This document shows, one piece after another, positions 53,889 to 63,447 of a DNA stretch of 64,000 nt. The stretch comes from Flectonema sp. DT1601. Its lineage: Eukaryota > Euglenozoa > Diplonemea > Diplonemida > Diplonemidae. The DNA is taken from the NCBI GenBank assembly GCA_964019425.1, contig OZ025780.1:1692001-1756000 (forward strand), written 5' to 3'. The notes under the pieces were generated by a model, which was given only the letters and a program-made list of their open reading frames with translations, had not been told where the DNA came from and ran no database searches. The position numbers were made by a program, and so were the translations under genes. The number at the start of each line of letters is the position of its first letter. The stretch's first letter is position 1.

Positions 53889-54338
53889 ATGGGAATGGGA
53901 GGCAAGATGATGGTCAGAAGCTCTGGAAAGAGAAATTTCACTCTTTACCAGTCCTTTACATCCTCGGAGGAAGCTGCAAAGTCGAATAAGCTTCCACACA
54001 AAAAAAAACCAAGAACCAGTAAGAATGGAAAGAGAATTTCAAAACCAAAGTACACCAGCTATGTAAGATACATTTATAGAATTCTTCCAAAGAAGACGAG
54101 GATTTCATCAAAAGCAATGAAGGTGATAGATTCATTTGTTAATGATATCTTCGACAGATTGGCTTCAGAAGCTGGCAGGGTCACATCACACGCAGGTCAA
54201 AAAACTATCAGCTCTCAGGCGATGATCGCTGCCGTAAAGCTTCAACTTCCGAAAGAATTTGCAGCGGCGGCCATTCAATGTGCGGCCAAGGCGATGTGCA
54301 CTTATCAGAATTCTTTAGAAACATTGAGGAGGAAATGA
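53889..54338 (+). CDS. Histone H2B variant
   Basis: 149 residues. The histone fold is clear in the middle: YVRYIYRILPKKTRISSKAM, KVIDSFVNDIFDRLASEAGRV, then QKTISSQAMIAAVKLQLPKE. The C-terminal helix is unusual: after LPKE the common ELAKHAVSEGTKAVTKY pattern is replaced by FAAAAIQCAAKAMCTYQNSL. The N-terminal tail is long (about 55 residues) with a non-basic beginning (NFTLYQSFTSSEEAAK) before a Lys-rich block. A replication-independent variant or a lineage-specific H2B are both possible. The acceptor (T-run, GCTGTTCAG) ends at 53865. A second in-frame ATG lies two codons on. Confidence 0.88.
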   Translation: MGMGGKMMVRSSGKRNFTLYQSFTSSEEAAKSNKLPHKKKPRTSKNGKRISKPKYTSYVRYIYRILPKKTRISSKAMKVIDSFVNDIFDRLASEAGRVTSHAGQKTISSQAMIAAVKLQLPKEFAAAAIQCAAKAMCTYQNSLETLRRK

Positions 54339-54629
54339 TATACATTTCTGTGATCCTTAAGGTCATGTTCTTGTTTACTGCACTCTGGGTGCCTAAAGAA
54401 GCGTCTTCGTACGTCTGGTGGTGCCACAAGACTCGATGGAAACCTTTTTATTTATTATTATTATTTATCTCACCCAAAACCATACTATCCCATGTCTATT
54501 GATATTACACAGAGGAATCGTAGAAGGGCGACCGAAGGACTTCGATTATTCATTTATTTGTGATAACCATCTGCTGCCTTAAAGATTTCAAATTATTTAT
54601 AAAACCAGGTTGTGAATAAGTAAACAACA

Positions 54630-55541
54630 ATGCTTCGAACAGCTGCAGTGATATTAACATGCCTGCAGGTATGCAATGCCATGCCTACTGTTGATTATGT
54701 AAAGATTAAAAGTGATATTTGGGATCTATTAGAGTCGTATCATGACACTAGAGATGGTGGTCTGGGTCCAGTCTTTCTCAGACTAGCATGGCATTCATCT
54801 GGAACTTGGGACTCTAAGAACGCTCCTCATGGAGGTAGTTGTGGAGCGACTATGAGATGGAGTCCAGAGAATAGTTACTACGACAATCAAGGATTAAAGA
54901 TTGCTAGAGATGCTTTACAACTTATTAAGGATTCACATCCTCGTATATCTTATTCAGACTTGTGGGTCTTGGCTGGGTATACAGCTGTTGAGTATATGGA
55001 AGGTCCTGAAATAGATTTCAAACCAGGAAGACCTGACACCCACCACGCTCACTACACTCCAACACCTGAAGACAGACTCCCTGAATGGAATTTAACCGCA
55101 ACTGAAATGATCACAACTTTTCAAAGAATGGGTCTCTCAGAAAGAGAAATGGTTGCTCTCATGGGAGGTCACAGTGTTGGACATACACAACCTGAGAATA
55201 GTGGTTTTCCATTTTTAAAATGGGACATCACTCCCTTGAAATTTGATAACTTTTTCTTCAAGTTCCTATTTGATCAACCATGGGTACCTGAAGAGTACGG
55301 TGTATGTGGTGGTTCTCCATGTAGATATTTCCGTAACCGTTCCTGGATTATGTTAATAACTGACATACATCTGAGAGATGATCCTCGTCTTCAACCAATC
55401 GCAAGAATGTACGCGGGTGATGAAGCTCTTTGGTTTGTCGACTTTGCCATGGCATTTAAAAAGCTAACAGAGTTCGGTATGCCTACTGGTGTCAAAGCAT
55501 GTCAGCGGGGTTGCAACTCTACAAAATCAAAGAGCAATTAA
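54630..55541 (+). CDS. Secreted class I haem peroxidase (ascorbate/cytochrome c peroxidase-like)
   Basis: 303 residues. A likely signal peptide (LRTAAVILTCLQVCNA) opens the protein. Distal-site residues are Arg51, Trp54 and His55 in FLRLAWHSSGT. The proximal haem ligand is His181 in LMGGHSVGH. NSGFPFLKW supplies a Trp and LKFDNFFF the Asp of the proximal triad. The C-terminal DPRLQPIARMYAGDEALWF is also typical of ascorbate peroxidases. These enzymes remove H2O2. Class I members usually work in cytosol, plastid or mitochondrion; here a secretory address and extra cysteines in the last third (YGVCGGSPC, KACQRGC) suggest a lumenal or extracellular form with disulfides. No plastid or mitochondrial presequence is seen. 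Confidence 0.92.
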   Translation: MLRTAAVILTCLQVCNAMPTVDYVKIKSDIWDLLESYHDTRDGGLGPVFLRLAWHSSGTWDSKNAPHGGSCGATMRWSPENSYYDNQGLKIARDALQLIKDSHPRISYSDLWVLAGYTAVEYMEGPEIDFKPGRPDTHHAHYTPTPEDRLPEWNLTATEMITTFQRMGLSEREMVALMGGHSVGHTQPENSGFPFLKWDITPLKFDNFFFKFLFDQPWVPEEYGVCGGSPCRYFRNRSWIMLITDIHLRDDPRLQPIARMYAGDEALWFVDFAMAFKKLTEFGMPTGVKACQRGCNSTKSKSN

Positions 55542-55922
55542 GTTACAAGCATTGCGTCTTCTCAGTGAAGAATTTTAGTTCACAACTTTCCTTTTATTAA
55601 TCTTGATTATGGGGCAGTCGTCGTGTTTTATTTGTGTCTGATGCGTTGCTCACCATCTGTGAAAAAAATAGCAACCTCCAACCCGTGTGCGCCCTACGTG
55701 ACGAACGCTTTACTGTACATTTGAAAAAAAGTTGAGTAAATTATTATTTCCCTTCATCAGAAAACTTGAATGAGACGTAAAGTGTTGTAAGAGGTTTATC
55801 GGGTCAAAGTTTTAGTTTCAGTGACTGGCTTTCAATATCGTTGTTTTTTTTTGTTTGTAATTATTATTTTTCACTCCTTTACTTGTAGTTTCCAAAAAAA
55901 AAAAAAAAAAACTCAAACAAAA
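55542..55922. other. Intergenic
   Basis: No gene is seen. The in-frame stretch from 55821 is T/A-rich and is excluded because the acceptor TTTACTTGTAG ends at 55889 and a signal peptide begins at 55923. Confidence 0.6.
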
Positions 55923-57254
55923 ATGTTTATTCGAACACTAGTAGTTCTCTTATGTACAATTCAGATTGGAGCGTATGGACTACCACCACTTCCAATGGAT
56001 GAGACGTCGGATGTCGATGCTGGAATTGGTGCTCGTAGTGGAAGTATGGCAAATGGATTTGTGATCACATGGGTTGGGTCAGATGCTACTGAGGATGGTA
56101 GTCACGGAATATATGCTCAGGGTTATTCGAATAATGGAGTTAGAATTGGTAGCAGAGTATTAATTTGTGTTCTAAAGAAGATAAGATCATATCCAGTTAT
56201 TTGTGGTTCACATCATTCTGACAAGTTCTTTATAGCATACCAACTAGGTGACGGGATTTACTTCAGTGAAGGAGAGCTAACAGATGAAGGTATTATAGTA
56301 CTAGTTAATCACTGTCCTAACCATCTCGATCACTATCACCATGATCATCATCATTTCCATATGTCTCTTGCTTGTAGAACTGATGGTGGAATGTTCGCAC
56401 TCGCATTATCTGAATTCTTCGATAAACAGACAACCGGAGTTAAACTCATGCTGTGGAACAGTACGACTTTTGATCATTTGGAACCTCCAGAAGCTATTTC
56501 TGTTTCTCCAGTTCGTATTAATATCCAATGCAATCCTGATGTTGCTGTTCTTAGTGATGGAAGAGTTGTTGTTGTTTGGCAAGACATTCACTCTTATTCT
56601 ATAACTGGACAGCTGTTTACAAGTGGTGGTGTTCATATTGGAATTCCATTTCAAGTATCTTCAGTAGTCGGATTTGAAAGTAACCCAACAGTCGAGTCCT
56701 TCAATACCAATGCTGGATTCTTAGTTGGATGGAAGGATATGTCTGGTATGAGATTCCCAATGGTTGTTGGTGGAAGAGTTTACTTTGCCACAACTTACGT
56801 ACAAGTGTTCGGTGAGTCTGGTCACAAAGCAGCACCTGTTTGGAAATTAAAAAGTAATGACGCATCTGGAAACATCTTATCAATGGCTGTCACTGAGAAT
56901 GATAATATTTGGATGTCGTGGATTGAAGGGACTAACTTAAATGGATGCAAGTACTCCCCAACTGGAGCAGTTCAGATTCCAGGATGCTTCACATCAACAG
57001 CAGCTGTTCACAGAGGATACAACTCCTTAAGACTTGGTATGTCTCCACTATTGGGTGAAGGGTTCGTTTTAACCACGGGTAGGGGAAAACAAGATCCAGT
57101 TGCAACATATTGGTACAGTGATTTCTTATTAGGAAATGATGACCTTCCTGTTGATAGCAGACTTCCAACACACAACCTAAACTACGATCCTCTCCGACAG
57201 GCAGAAATCGGTTCCGAAAACCATCAGGTAAATCAAGAACCTAGCAACTTGTAA
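55923..57254 (+). CDS. Secreted protein with bacterial-type GFVVTW/IYGQ-like repeats (paralogue 1)
   Basis: 443 residues from the ATG at 55923, with a signal peptide (FIRTLVVLLCTIQIGAYG). The body is beta-rich and contains repeated units such as GFVITWVGSDATEDGSHG plus IYAQGYSNNGVRIG, and NPDVAVLSDGRVVVVWQD. This is the pattern of the GGFVVTW...GIYGQRFDANG repeats common in bacterial surface proteins, thought to build beta-propellers. A His-rich loop (DHYHHDHHHFH) near residues 138-148 could bind metal. It is a tandem paralogue of 57693-58976, sharing the order of units. Function unknown. Transfer from bacteria is possible but not shown. Confidence 0.8.
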   Translation: MFIRTLVVLLCTIQIGAYGLPPLPMDETSDVDAGIGARSGSMANGFVITWVGSDATEDGSHGIYAQGYSNNGVRIGSRVLICVLKKIRSYPVICGSHHSDKFFIAYQLGDGIYFSEGELTDEGIIVLVNHCPNHLDHYHHDHHHFHMSLACRTDGGMFALALSEFFDKQTTGVKLMLWNSTTFDHLEPPEAISVSPVRINIQCNPDVAVLSDGRVVVVWQDIHSYSITGQLFTSGGVHIGIPFQVSSVVGFESNPTVESFNTNAGFLVGWKDMSGMRFPMVVGGRVYFATTYVQVFGESGHKAAPVWKLKSNDASGNILSMAVTENDNIWMSWIEGTNLNGCKYSPTGAVQIPGCFTSTAAVHRGYNSLRLGMSPLLGEGFVLTTGRGKQDPVATYWYSDFLLGNDDLPVDSRLPTHNLNYDPLRQAEIGSENHQVNQEPSNL

Positions 57255-57692
57255 GACTACGGTATTACAATAAAATAAAACACTAATTACTTTTTTTTTC
57301 ACTAACAAACTGTAATTGGCAACCTTTCGAGCAGCTGAGCTTGTGTGACGCTCCATGCTTGAGAAGGTTAGCTTTTTTTGCAGTATTATTTTTTTTCCTC
57401 TCTCTTTTTTCTTTTTTTTTTTAAAAAAAGGTTTCCTTTCTCTACGTGTTTACAACACACACATTATGATCTTTTCTAATAATTGATCACCCATCCTACA
57501 CACCAAGGGAATGTGTCCTTGATTTGTGAGGATATTCGATCGACGTCTTCAAAACAACTTTAGCCAATACTCTGTACTCCACTGACATACTTCCCAACAC
57601 TACCAGGATAGCAGAACAGATGAGGGAAAGCAGATTGTTATCGTAGTTGAGTTGTAATTTTTTTTTTTTCCGCTTTTCAGTTTTACAAGAAC
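57255..57692. other. Intergenic
   Basis: No gene is seen. The acceptor TTTTTTTTTTCCGCTTTTCAG ends at 57680, twelve bases before the next ATG. Confidence 0.6.
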
Positions 57693-58976
57693 ATGACAAC
57701 TCGGTATGCGGTGTTACTTTTAATATCGCAAATGATGTTGTCGGTGTCATCAGATCCATTAATAGAATCAGACATGACTTCCGATAACTTCGCATGTGAC
57801 GGAGGGTCAGTTACGACTGTAGGAGGAGGTTCTGTTGTTGCTTTCGTATCATCTGTGGATTCTCGATTTCGTCAATTCACAATGCTGCAAGCATATGACT
57901 ATTATGGAAAACGACTTGGCGACAGAGTCATCATCTGCGAGCATCGAACTCCAGCAATATCACCGGAAATATCCGGCGGGAGTGAAACTGCAGCTTTTCA
58001 CGTTGTTTTTCAGTTTGGTACCGAACTTAGACATGTACAAGGCGAGCTAACCGCCACAGGAATAAATTTACTCACTGAATCTTGTACTCCTGGAACTGAC
58101 TTTGCAGGACCATCACAACACAATCTACGAATAGCTAGCAGCGTTGACGGACACGTGTCTGCGATGGTTTCATCGTCGTGGATCGGAGGTGCAACAGATG
58201 GAATTAAACTTCATATTTATAATGGAGAGTACTACAGCACAGCTTCTCCTCCTGTTACCGTCAGCTCATTTGGTAGCTCAATTCAGTCCAATCCTGACGT
58301 TGCAGTTCTGGGTAATCACACAATTGTAGTAGTTTGGCAAGATCTTCACAGTGAGAGAATATATGAAATGCTATATAACGAAGATGGTATTCCGATTTCA
58401 AATATCAGATTTCCTGCTGCTGGTTTGAATCAAACTGGTTTCCTATCAGCTCCAACAGTCACATCCTTTACAGGTAAGGATTACGCAATTGGATGGAAGT
58501 TCACCGGAGGAGATGAAGACTTGATGGTCGAAGGAGGGCGAGTCACTTATGGCGCGAGTTACATTCGTGTTTATTCGGATGTCGGTGATTTAATACCTTG
58601 GAGGGCATCCGCTGACTATGGTTTCTCTGGACACATTTTGTCAATAAGTTCATCCCTCGATAATACTATGTGGCTTGTTTACACTAATAACGGATTCATA
58701 AATGGGAAGAATTTTGGTCAAGATGGAGCAGGAGGGCACGAATTTCAATTATTCGCTCAAATAACAACACATGCTTCAAATGTTCGTATTAGCACAGATA
58801 TATTAGTTCCTTTTGGTATTGTTTTTACATTTTCTGATGGGATCCGAGGATCTATTACCACATACCATTGGGACGGCTACCAGACAACTGAGAACCCTCT
58901 TCCAAAAACTGATCCCTCAATATGGCAGCAAGCATATTCTTCTTATCAACATAACACCTACAGTGGTGGTAATTAG
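57693..58976 (+). CDS. Secreted protein with bacterial-type repeats (paralogue 2)
   Basis: 427 residues with a signal peptide (AVLLLISQMMLSVSS). It keeps the unit order of the upstream paralogue: SVVAFVSSVDSRFRQF ... DYYGKRLGDRVIIC, a middle unit NPDVAVLGNHTIVVVWQD, then TSFTGKDYAIGWK and GHILSISSSLDNTMWLVY. The middle unit is the best preserved between the two. The His-rich loop of the first copy is missing. Tandem duplication followed by considerable divergence is the simplest history. Confidence 0.8.
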   Translation: MTTRYAVLLLISQMMLSVSSDPLIESDMTSDNFACDGGSVTTVGGGSVVAFVSSVDSRFRQFTMLQAYDYYGKRLGDRVIICEHRTPAISPEISGGSETAAFHVVFQFGTELRHVQGELTATGINLLTESCTPGTDFAGPSQHNLRIASSVDGHVSAMVSSSWIGGATDGIKLHIYNGEYYSTASPPVTVSSFGSSIQSNPDVAVLGNHTIVVVWQDLHSERIYEMLYNEDGIPISNIRFPAAGLNQTGFLSAPTVTSFTGKDYAIGWKFTGGDEDLMVEGGRVTYGASYIRVYSDVGDLIPWRASADYGFSGHILSISSSLDNTMWLVYTNNGFINGKNFGQDGAGGHEFQLFAQITTHASNVRISTDILVPFGIVFTFSDGIRGSITTYHWDGYQTTENPLPKTDPSIWQQAYSSYQHNTYSGGN

Positions 58977-59621
58977 GTAAACGTATTCACTTTATATTCT
59001 TTCTGTTTGAGCCAAGCGGCTGTATTTATTCTCTCTCTTTGTTTTTTCATTTTTCCCACCTCGTTTATTCAACAGCTAGTTTGTGATTCTGTTGAGTCTT
59101 TGTGTACTAAAGTGGAATAATGAGTTTATCACACTTTGGTATCATACGCTGAGGCAAAGATCGTTGAGGTTATTTGTTTTCCTTTATTTGTTCCTCCCTG
59201 AAGACCAGACGACACTTCTGGCAGCTTTAGTATGTCCTGCTGTGTGACTCCTGTTCTTCCTTCATTCATAGAAGTTCTGCTGTTGATTGCATTTTTTCCA
59301 GGAGAAAAAAAGCGGGATGATTGCGTCACGTGCAGGGATGTCGTTGGTGCACGATGTGCGGGAAGTTGAAATCCTGTAGAATAAGCGTATTTAAGTTATC
59401 AGTTGAAGTAGCACGTTGACCTAGCATCCACGAGTGAAGGATATTTACACTGTGCGGTGACCGAGAAATAGTTTTCGGTGAAAAAAATGGCTCCTGCGGG
59501 AATCGAACCGGTGCCTTTTTTTTTTTTTTTTTTTTTTTCCCCCTTATTCTCCCATTCTATTTTTTTTCGTTCCCCAAATAACTTTGCTTTTGTATTTTTT
59601 TAACTCTCCAGTTCTTTAATA
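58977..59621. other. Intergenic with tRNA-like 3' end
   Basis: No protein gene is seen. Contains a tRNA-like fragment on the minus strand (59488-59515), a T-run (59516-59538) and the acceptor TTTTTTTAACTCTCCAG ending at 59611. Confidence 0.6.
59488..59515 (-). tRNA. Truncated tRNA-like 3' end
   Basis: Read on the minus strand: GGCACCGGTTCGATTCCCGC, then AGGAGCCA, then a T-run. GGTTCGATTCC is a perfect Pol III B box/T-loop, and AGGAGCCA fits an acceptor 3' strand with its discriminator. Upstream there is only poly-A, so D-arm and anticodon arm are absent. Two of five T-stem pairs do not match. Best read as a tRNA relic, not a working gene. Confidence 0.4.
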
Positions 59622-60281
59622 ATGCCTGATATCCACGCTGATTTGTCCAAGAAGGTTGTGGTGGACAGCAAGTTACTCGAATGGTCTCCCAGCCCGATGG
59701 CTGGGGTCAACAGAAAAATGATAGAGCGATGCGGAAACGAAGTGGCTGTCTGTTGCTCGGTTGTGAAGTTTGACGAGGGGAGCACGTTTGATGCGCATAC
59801 GCACGGTATGGGTGAGGAATTCTTAGTGTTGGAAGGTGTCTTTTCAGATGAACATGGTGATTATGGAGCAGGTTCTTACATTAGAAATCCACCGGGATCT
59901 TCACACACTCCCCACATCGACCCTGGCTGCACCATATTCGTTAGACTTCGTCAGTTCGATCCTGAAGACCTGACCTTCGTTAAGACAAATATTAATACTT
60001 TTGACCAGGAGGTAAACGTACTTCATCAATACAAAGATGAGATTGTCACATACTACAACACTCCAGGAGGTGCTTCACTTCCGACTTCACCAGTGGGATC
60101 TCTTCAAGAAATATTTATTATTTCTGGTTCAGTAATTGCACAGGATGGAGATTCTCAAGTGACTTACGATTCCGGTATTTGGATTCGAGTACCAGCAACT
60201 GAAACCCTTCCAAAAATGATTACAAAGGAGGGAGGATGTAAGTGGCTTCATAGAAGCGGCAGACTTGGTAAGAAACAGTAG
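59622..60281 (+). CDS. ChrR-like double-cupin protein
   Basis: 219 residues. The first cupin has the ChrR-type metal site: His59 and His61 in FDAHTHGMGEEF, Glu65, and His95 in NPPGSSHTP. The second half (about 125-210) is a weaker cupin (QEIFIISGSVIAQDG, then GIWIRVP) without the full His/Glu set. The ChrR cupin is known from bacterial anti-sigma factors and from free-standing enzymes or sensors. Here there is no zinc-binding anti-sigma domain, so a sigma-factor role is excluded and a metal-dependent enzyme or sensor is more likely. The family is mainly bacterial, so lateral transfer is possible. No targeting signal. The acceptor lies ten bases before the ATG. Confidence 0.85.
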   Translation: MPDIHADLSKKVVVDSKLLEWSPSPMAGVNRKMIERCGNEVAVCCSVVKFDEGSTFDAHTHGMGEEFLVLEGVFSDEHGDYGAGSYIRNPPGSSHTPHIDPGCTIFVRLRQFDPEDLTFVKTNINTFDQEVNVLHQYKDEIVTYYNTPGGASLPTSPVGSLQEIFIISGSVIAQDGDSQVTYDSGIWIRVPATETLPKMITKEGGCKWLHRSGRLGKKQ

Positions 60282-60550
60282 TTGACTTCAGGAGACGACT
60301 TGTTGTAGTTATGCTTCTACTGGATATGCTTACTGATGGAATGGATTAAATATTTATTCATACTATTAATAATTATCATCGAAGCCCACTGCACAACCTA
60401 CACAACGTTGCTTAAGTGCAGATTCTATTCTTTAATTTATAAATCCCTAGTAGCACATTGGCCTTGTTGCGTTGTGTTGCTTAGCTTTTGTACCTGACAG
60501 ACTGCACTCCCAAGACGGGCTAGTTGTGCCTTTTTTTTTAAAAATCGTAG

Positions 60551-60589
60551 ATCCTTCAGATGACTCCTGAAGGATAGCTCCTGAAGGAT
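60551..60589. other. Hairpin with duplicated 3' arm
   Basis: ATCCTTCAG can pair perfectly with CTGAAGGAT at 60567-60575 and equally with the second CTGAAGGAT at 60581-60589, giving two exclusive 9-bp stems. It lies 270 bases after the cupin stop codon. Function unknown. Confidence 0.45.
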
Positions 60590-60783
60590 AGCTATATTAA
60601 TAAAACATATGTCATATTATGAGAACCTGCATCAGAGCTTTCAGTGTGAGTGATTCTGTGCTGGTAGCGTTAATTATTATTGATATTTTATATGGTAGTC
60701 GCCTTTTTTTTTTTTTCGCGAATTTCGTTCACATCTCTTCGGTCACGCTAACTAACTACGTAAGGGTGAATGCAATAGTCCGA

Positions 60784-60903
60784 AGAAAGATTATTTTAAT
60801 ATTAGTCCCCCGAAACACCAACAATTGTTTGTTTGTTTGTTGTCCTACGAATTTTTTTGCATCTGATTTTTTTTAAATTTCCTGATAACTATTAATACTA
60901 ACT
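60784..60903. repeat. Dispersed repeat C, copy 2
   Basis: GAAAGATTATTTTAATATTAG, CCCGA, GTTTGTTTGTTTGTTGTCCT, ACGA, a T-run, then CTGATAACTATTAATACTAA matches 9897-10022 in order and spacing. Confidence 0.6.
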
Positions 60904-61260
60904 CTTCTCCGTCTAAAGACAAATTATGATCGTCGTTTTAATCATTCTTGTTTAACCTCAATTGGACAAGGTGAGGAAACAAAACGATCAGCTGTTTATT
61001 TTAAAACGATGAAAAAAGATTGGTCAACAATACATAGTTAGCCGTGTGTGTGTTTTATTACTTGTGAAATCTTGCTTGAGACAATCAAGGCATGTTGGGA
61101 CCTCATAAAGGTGCACTTCAGCCAGTATAATCAATTGCAATTATTTGAATGAGAAGGGTGATTTTATTTGGTCAGGAAGATTTCAATTTGTATTAACAGT
61201 TATCTTTGCAGGTTACCTCCTACCGCACACTTCAAATGGTTTGGGACTTTGACCCTAATT

Positions 61261-63415
61261 ATGACAGCATTGGATGATGAAATATCTAGCGCTGCGCTGA
61301 AGAATTCGATACCCTGCGGGAATCGTCGGCTTTCAATTCGTCAAACCGAGTCAGATGTATGTTTTTTTTTGATTTTTTTTTTTAATTTTTAAAAACACGC
61401 TCTGGAGTTTCTTGTATAATAATTATATACACAAAAAAAAAAAAAAAAAAACAGAATGAATCTGAGTCTGATGAATTTTTAGAGTCAGGTTCAAAAGAGA
61501 ATCATCCAGCCAGACATAGAGTTAGTTTGGGTGCTCCTGATAACCATCACGAATGGGTCAGGAAACGTCTTCGTCGTATGGATGAAAAGATTGATACTAT
61601 AATCTACTCTCTTTCAATGCTTGATGGAAAGCCATTTAATGTAGAGAAAGAAAAGAAGAGGAATTACAGCGTGTCTGCGAAACAGAACTCAACTCCAGTT
61701 GGGGGATGGGATGCTATCAACAAGCAAGCAAGTCAAATGTTTGGAAAGATAGGAGCCAAATGTCCAAAATTAGAAAGAAGCAAAAATCGAACATCAAGGG
61801 GAAAACTGTCTGCCGAGGGACAAAATTCTGAAGTGAGCAGCGAGGAAACGTCCTGCGTGTTGACCGAAAGTGTCGTTTCTTCTGAAGTAGTTGAGAAAGA
61901 ACCAGCCATTCATCGAAAACAAACTCCACGTTCCAGTAAGTTATCCCTTCCTCGATTGGAAAAACCAAAGTTACCGAAAATTATTCCAAAAAGCACTTTA
62001 TTACTCCCAGAACACATCTTAATTACCGGCATTGAAATCTTATATCTCCTCGTAATAGTGGGAGAGGCACTGGTTGTAACCACCTCCTTCTCGATGTATA
62101 AATTTCACAGCGACCCTCCAATACAAGAGGTACTCTGGTTCACATTCGCAACCATAGTTAACTTAGTATTTGTGTTGAGTAGATTTTGTTCTGCGAAATT
62201 GGTTGGCTGGCAGTTGATTGATGACGATGCCAGGGCTATTAGAAATATATATTTTCGAAGTTGGTTTGTTTTTGATATTGGTTTCGGTTTTCCCTACGAC
62301 ATCCTAGCATATTTATCATCATTTATACTACTGTACAGAGTAATGCAAGTTGTTAGGTGTTTGAAGTTATTCAGAGCTGGATCGTTGTTCAGACCTTCAA
62401 ACCCGTTGTATAATCGGAGATATGTTCCTTTTTTATCATTTTGTTGGGTTGTAATTATACATCACGGGATTGCATGTGTTCATATGTTAATCAGAAGAAA
62501 GAATAGCAACATAGATGACTACATAGAATCAATTTATTGGTCAGTTCAGAGTACTACTTCAGTTGGGTATGGTGATATAACGGATCTCAATTCAAGAGAG
62601 ATTCGATGCTATTCAGTGTTCGTTATGCTTGTTGGATCTGGTTTCTATGGATGGCTACTAGGAAACGTTTCATCGTATTTTATGAGTCAAGACATTTTCA
62701 TGCAAAAACAAAATGAAATGCGATCAATGCTACTGTCACTTATGACTCGATACGACGTCTCTCTCGAAATTCAAAAAGAAGCAATGTGCATATATCCTTT
62801 AATTTTGGGGGATACGGCAAATAATTTCACAGAAATACTGGAACTATTTCCTCCTTATATGCAAGAAAAAATCTCTTTACAGGTTCGATTGAAATTGCTT
62901 AGACAGGTTCCTATGTTTCGTAATGCGGAAAGTTTCATTTTAGAACAATTGGCGTGTAAGTTGACGAGGCACATTATTGATCCAGACGTTCTAATCATAG
63001 AAATTAATGATGTTGGACAGGAAATGTTTTTTATATCGTCCGGAGCTGTTGAGGTACTTGTTCCTGTCGATGGAGCATACAAACAACTTGTCTTATTACG
63101 AGATGGTTCTTGGTTTGGTGAAATTGCTATTCTCAGAGAATCTCGTCGCACTGCGGCGGTTAACACGGTAACAACATGTGACTTATTCATGTTGACGAAG
63201 GAAGACTTCTTAGAAATATTTGAGATGTTTCCGGACTCTACTTTTAGACAAGCCATCGTAGAGGAAGTTGAAAAAAGAATTAAAGTTCTCGAACCGAACG
63301 AGCCAGAACCAGAGGCATCACCTGAAATGGAAACACCAGTCGTGTCCATAGAAAGAGGAATGAGCGCATTGGTTGATTCTACGGTGATCCTAGATGCCAT
63401 GAGGTATGTTTTTTT

Positions 63416-63447
<32 letters not shown>

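Larger units (their letters stand above)
60282..61260. other. 1 kb non-coding stretch
   Basis: No gene is seen. Contains a hairpin with a duplicated arm (60551-60589), repeat C copy 2, and the acceptor TTATCTTTGCAG ending at 61211 for the channel gene. Confidence 0.6.
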
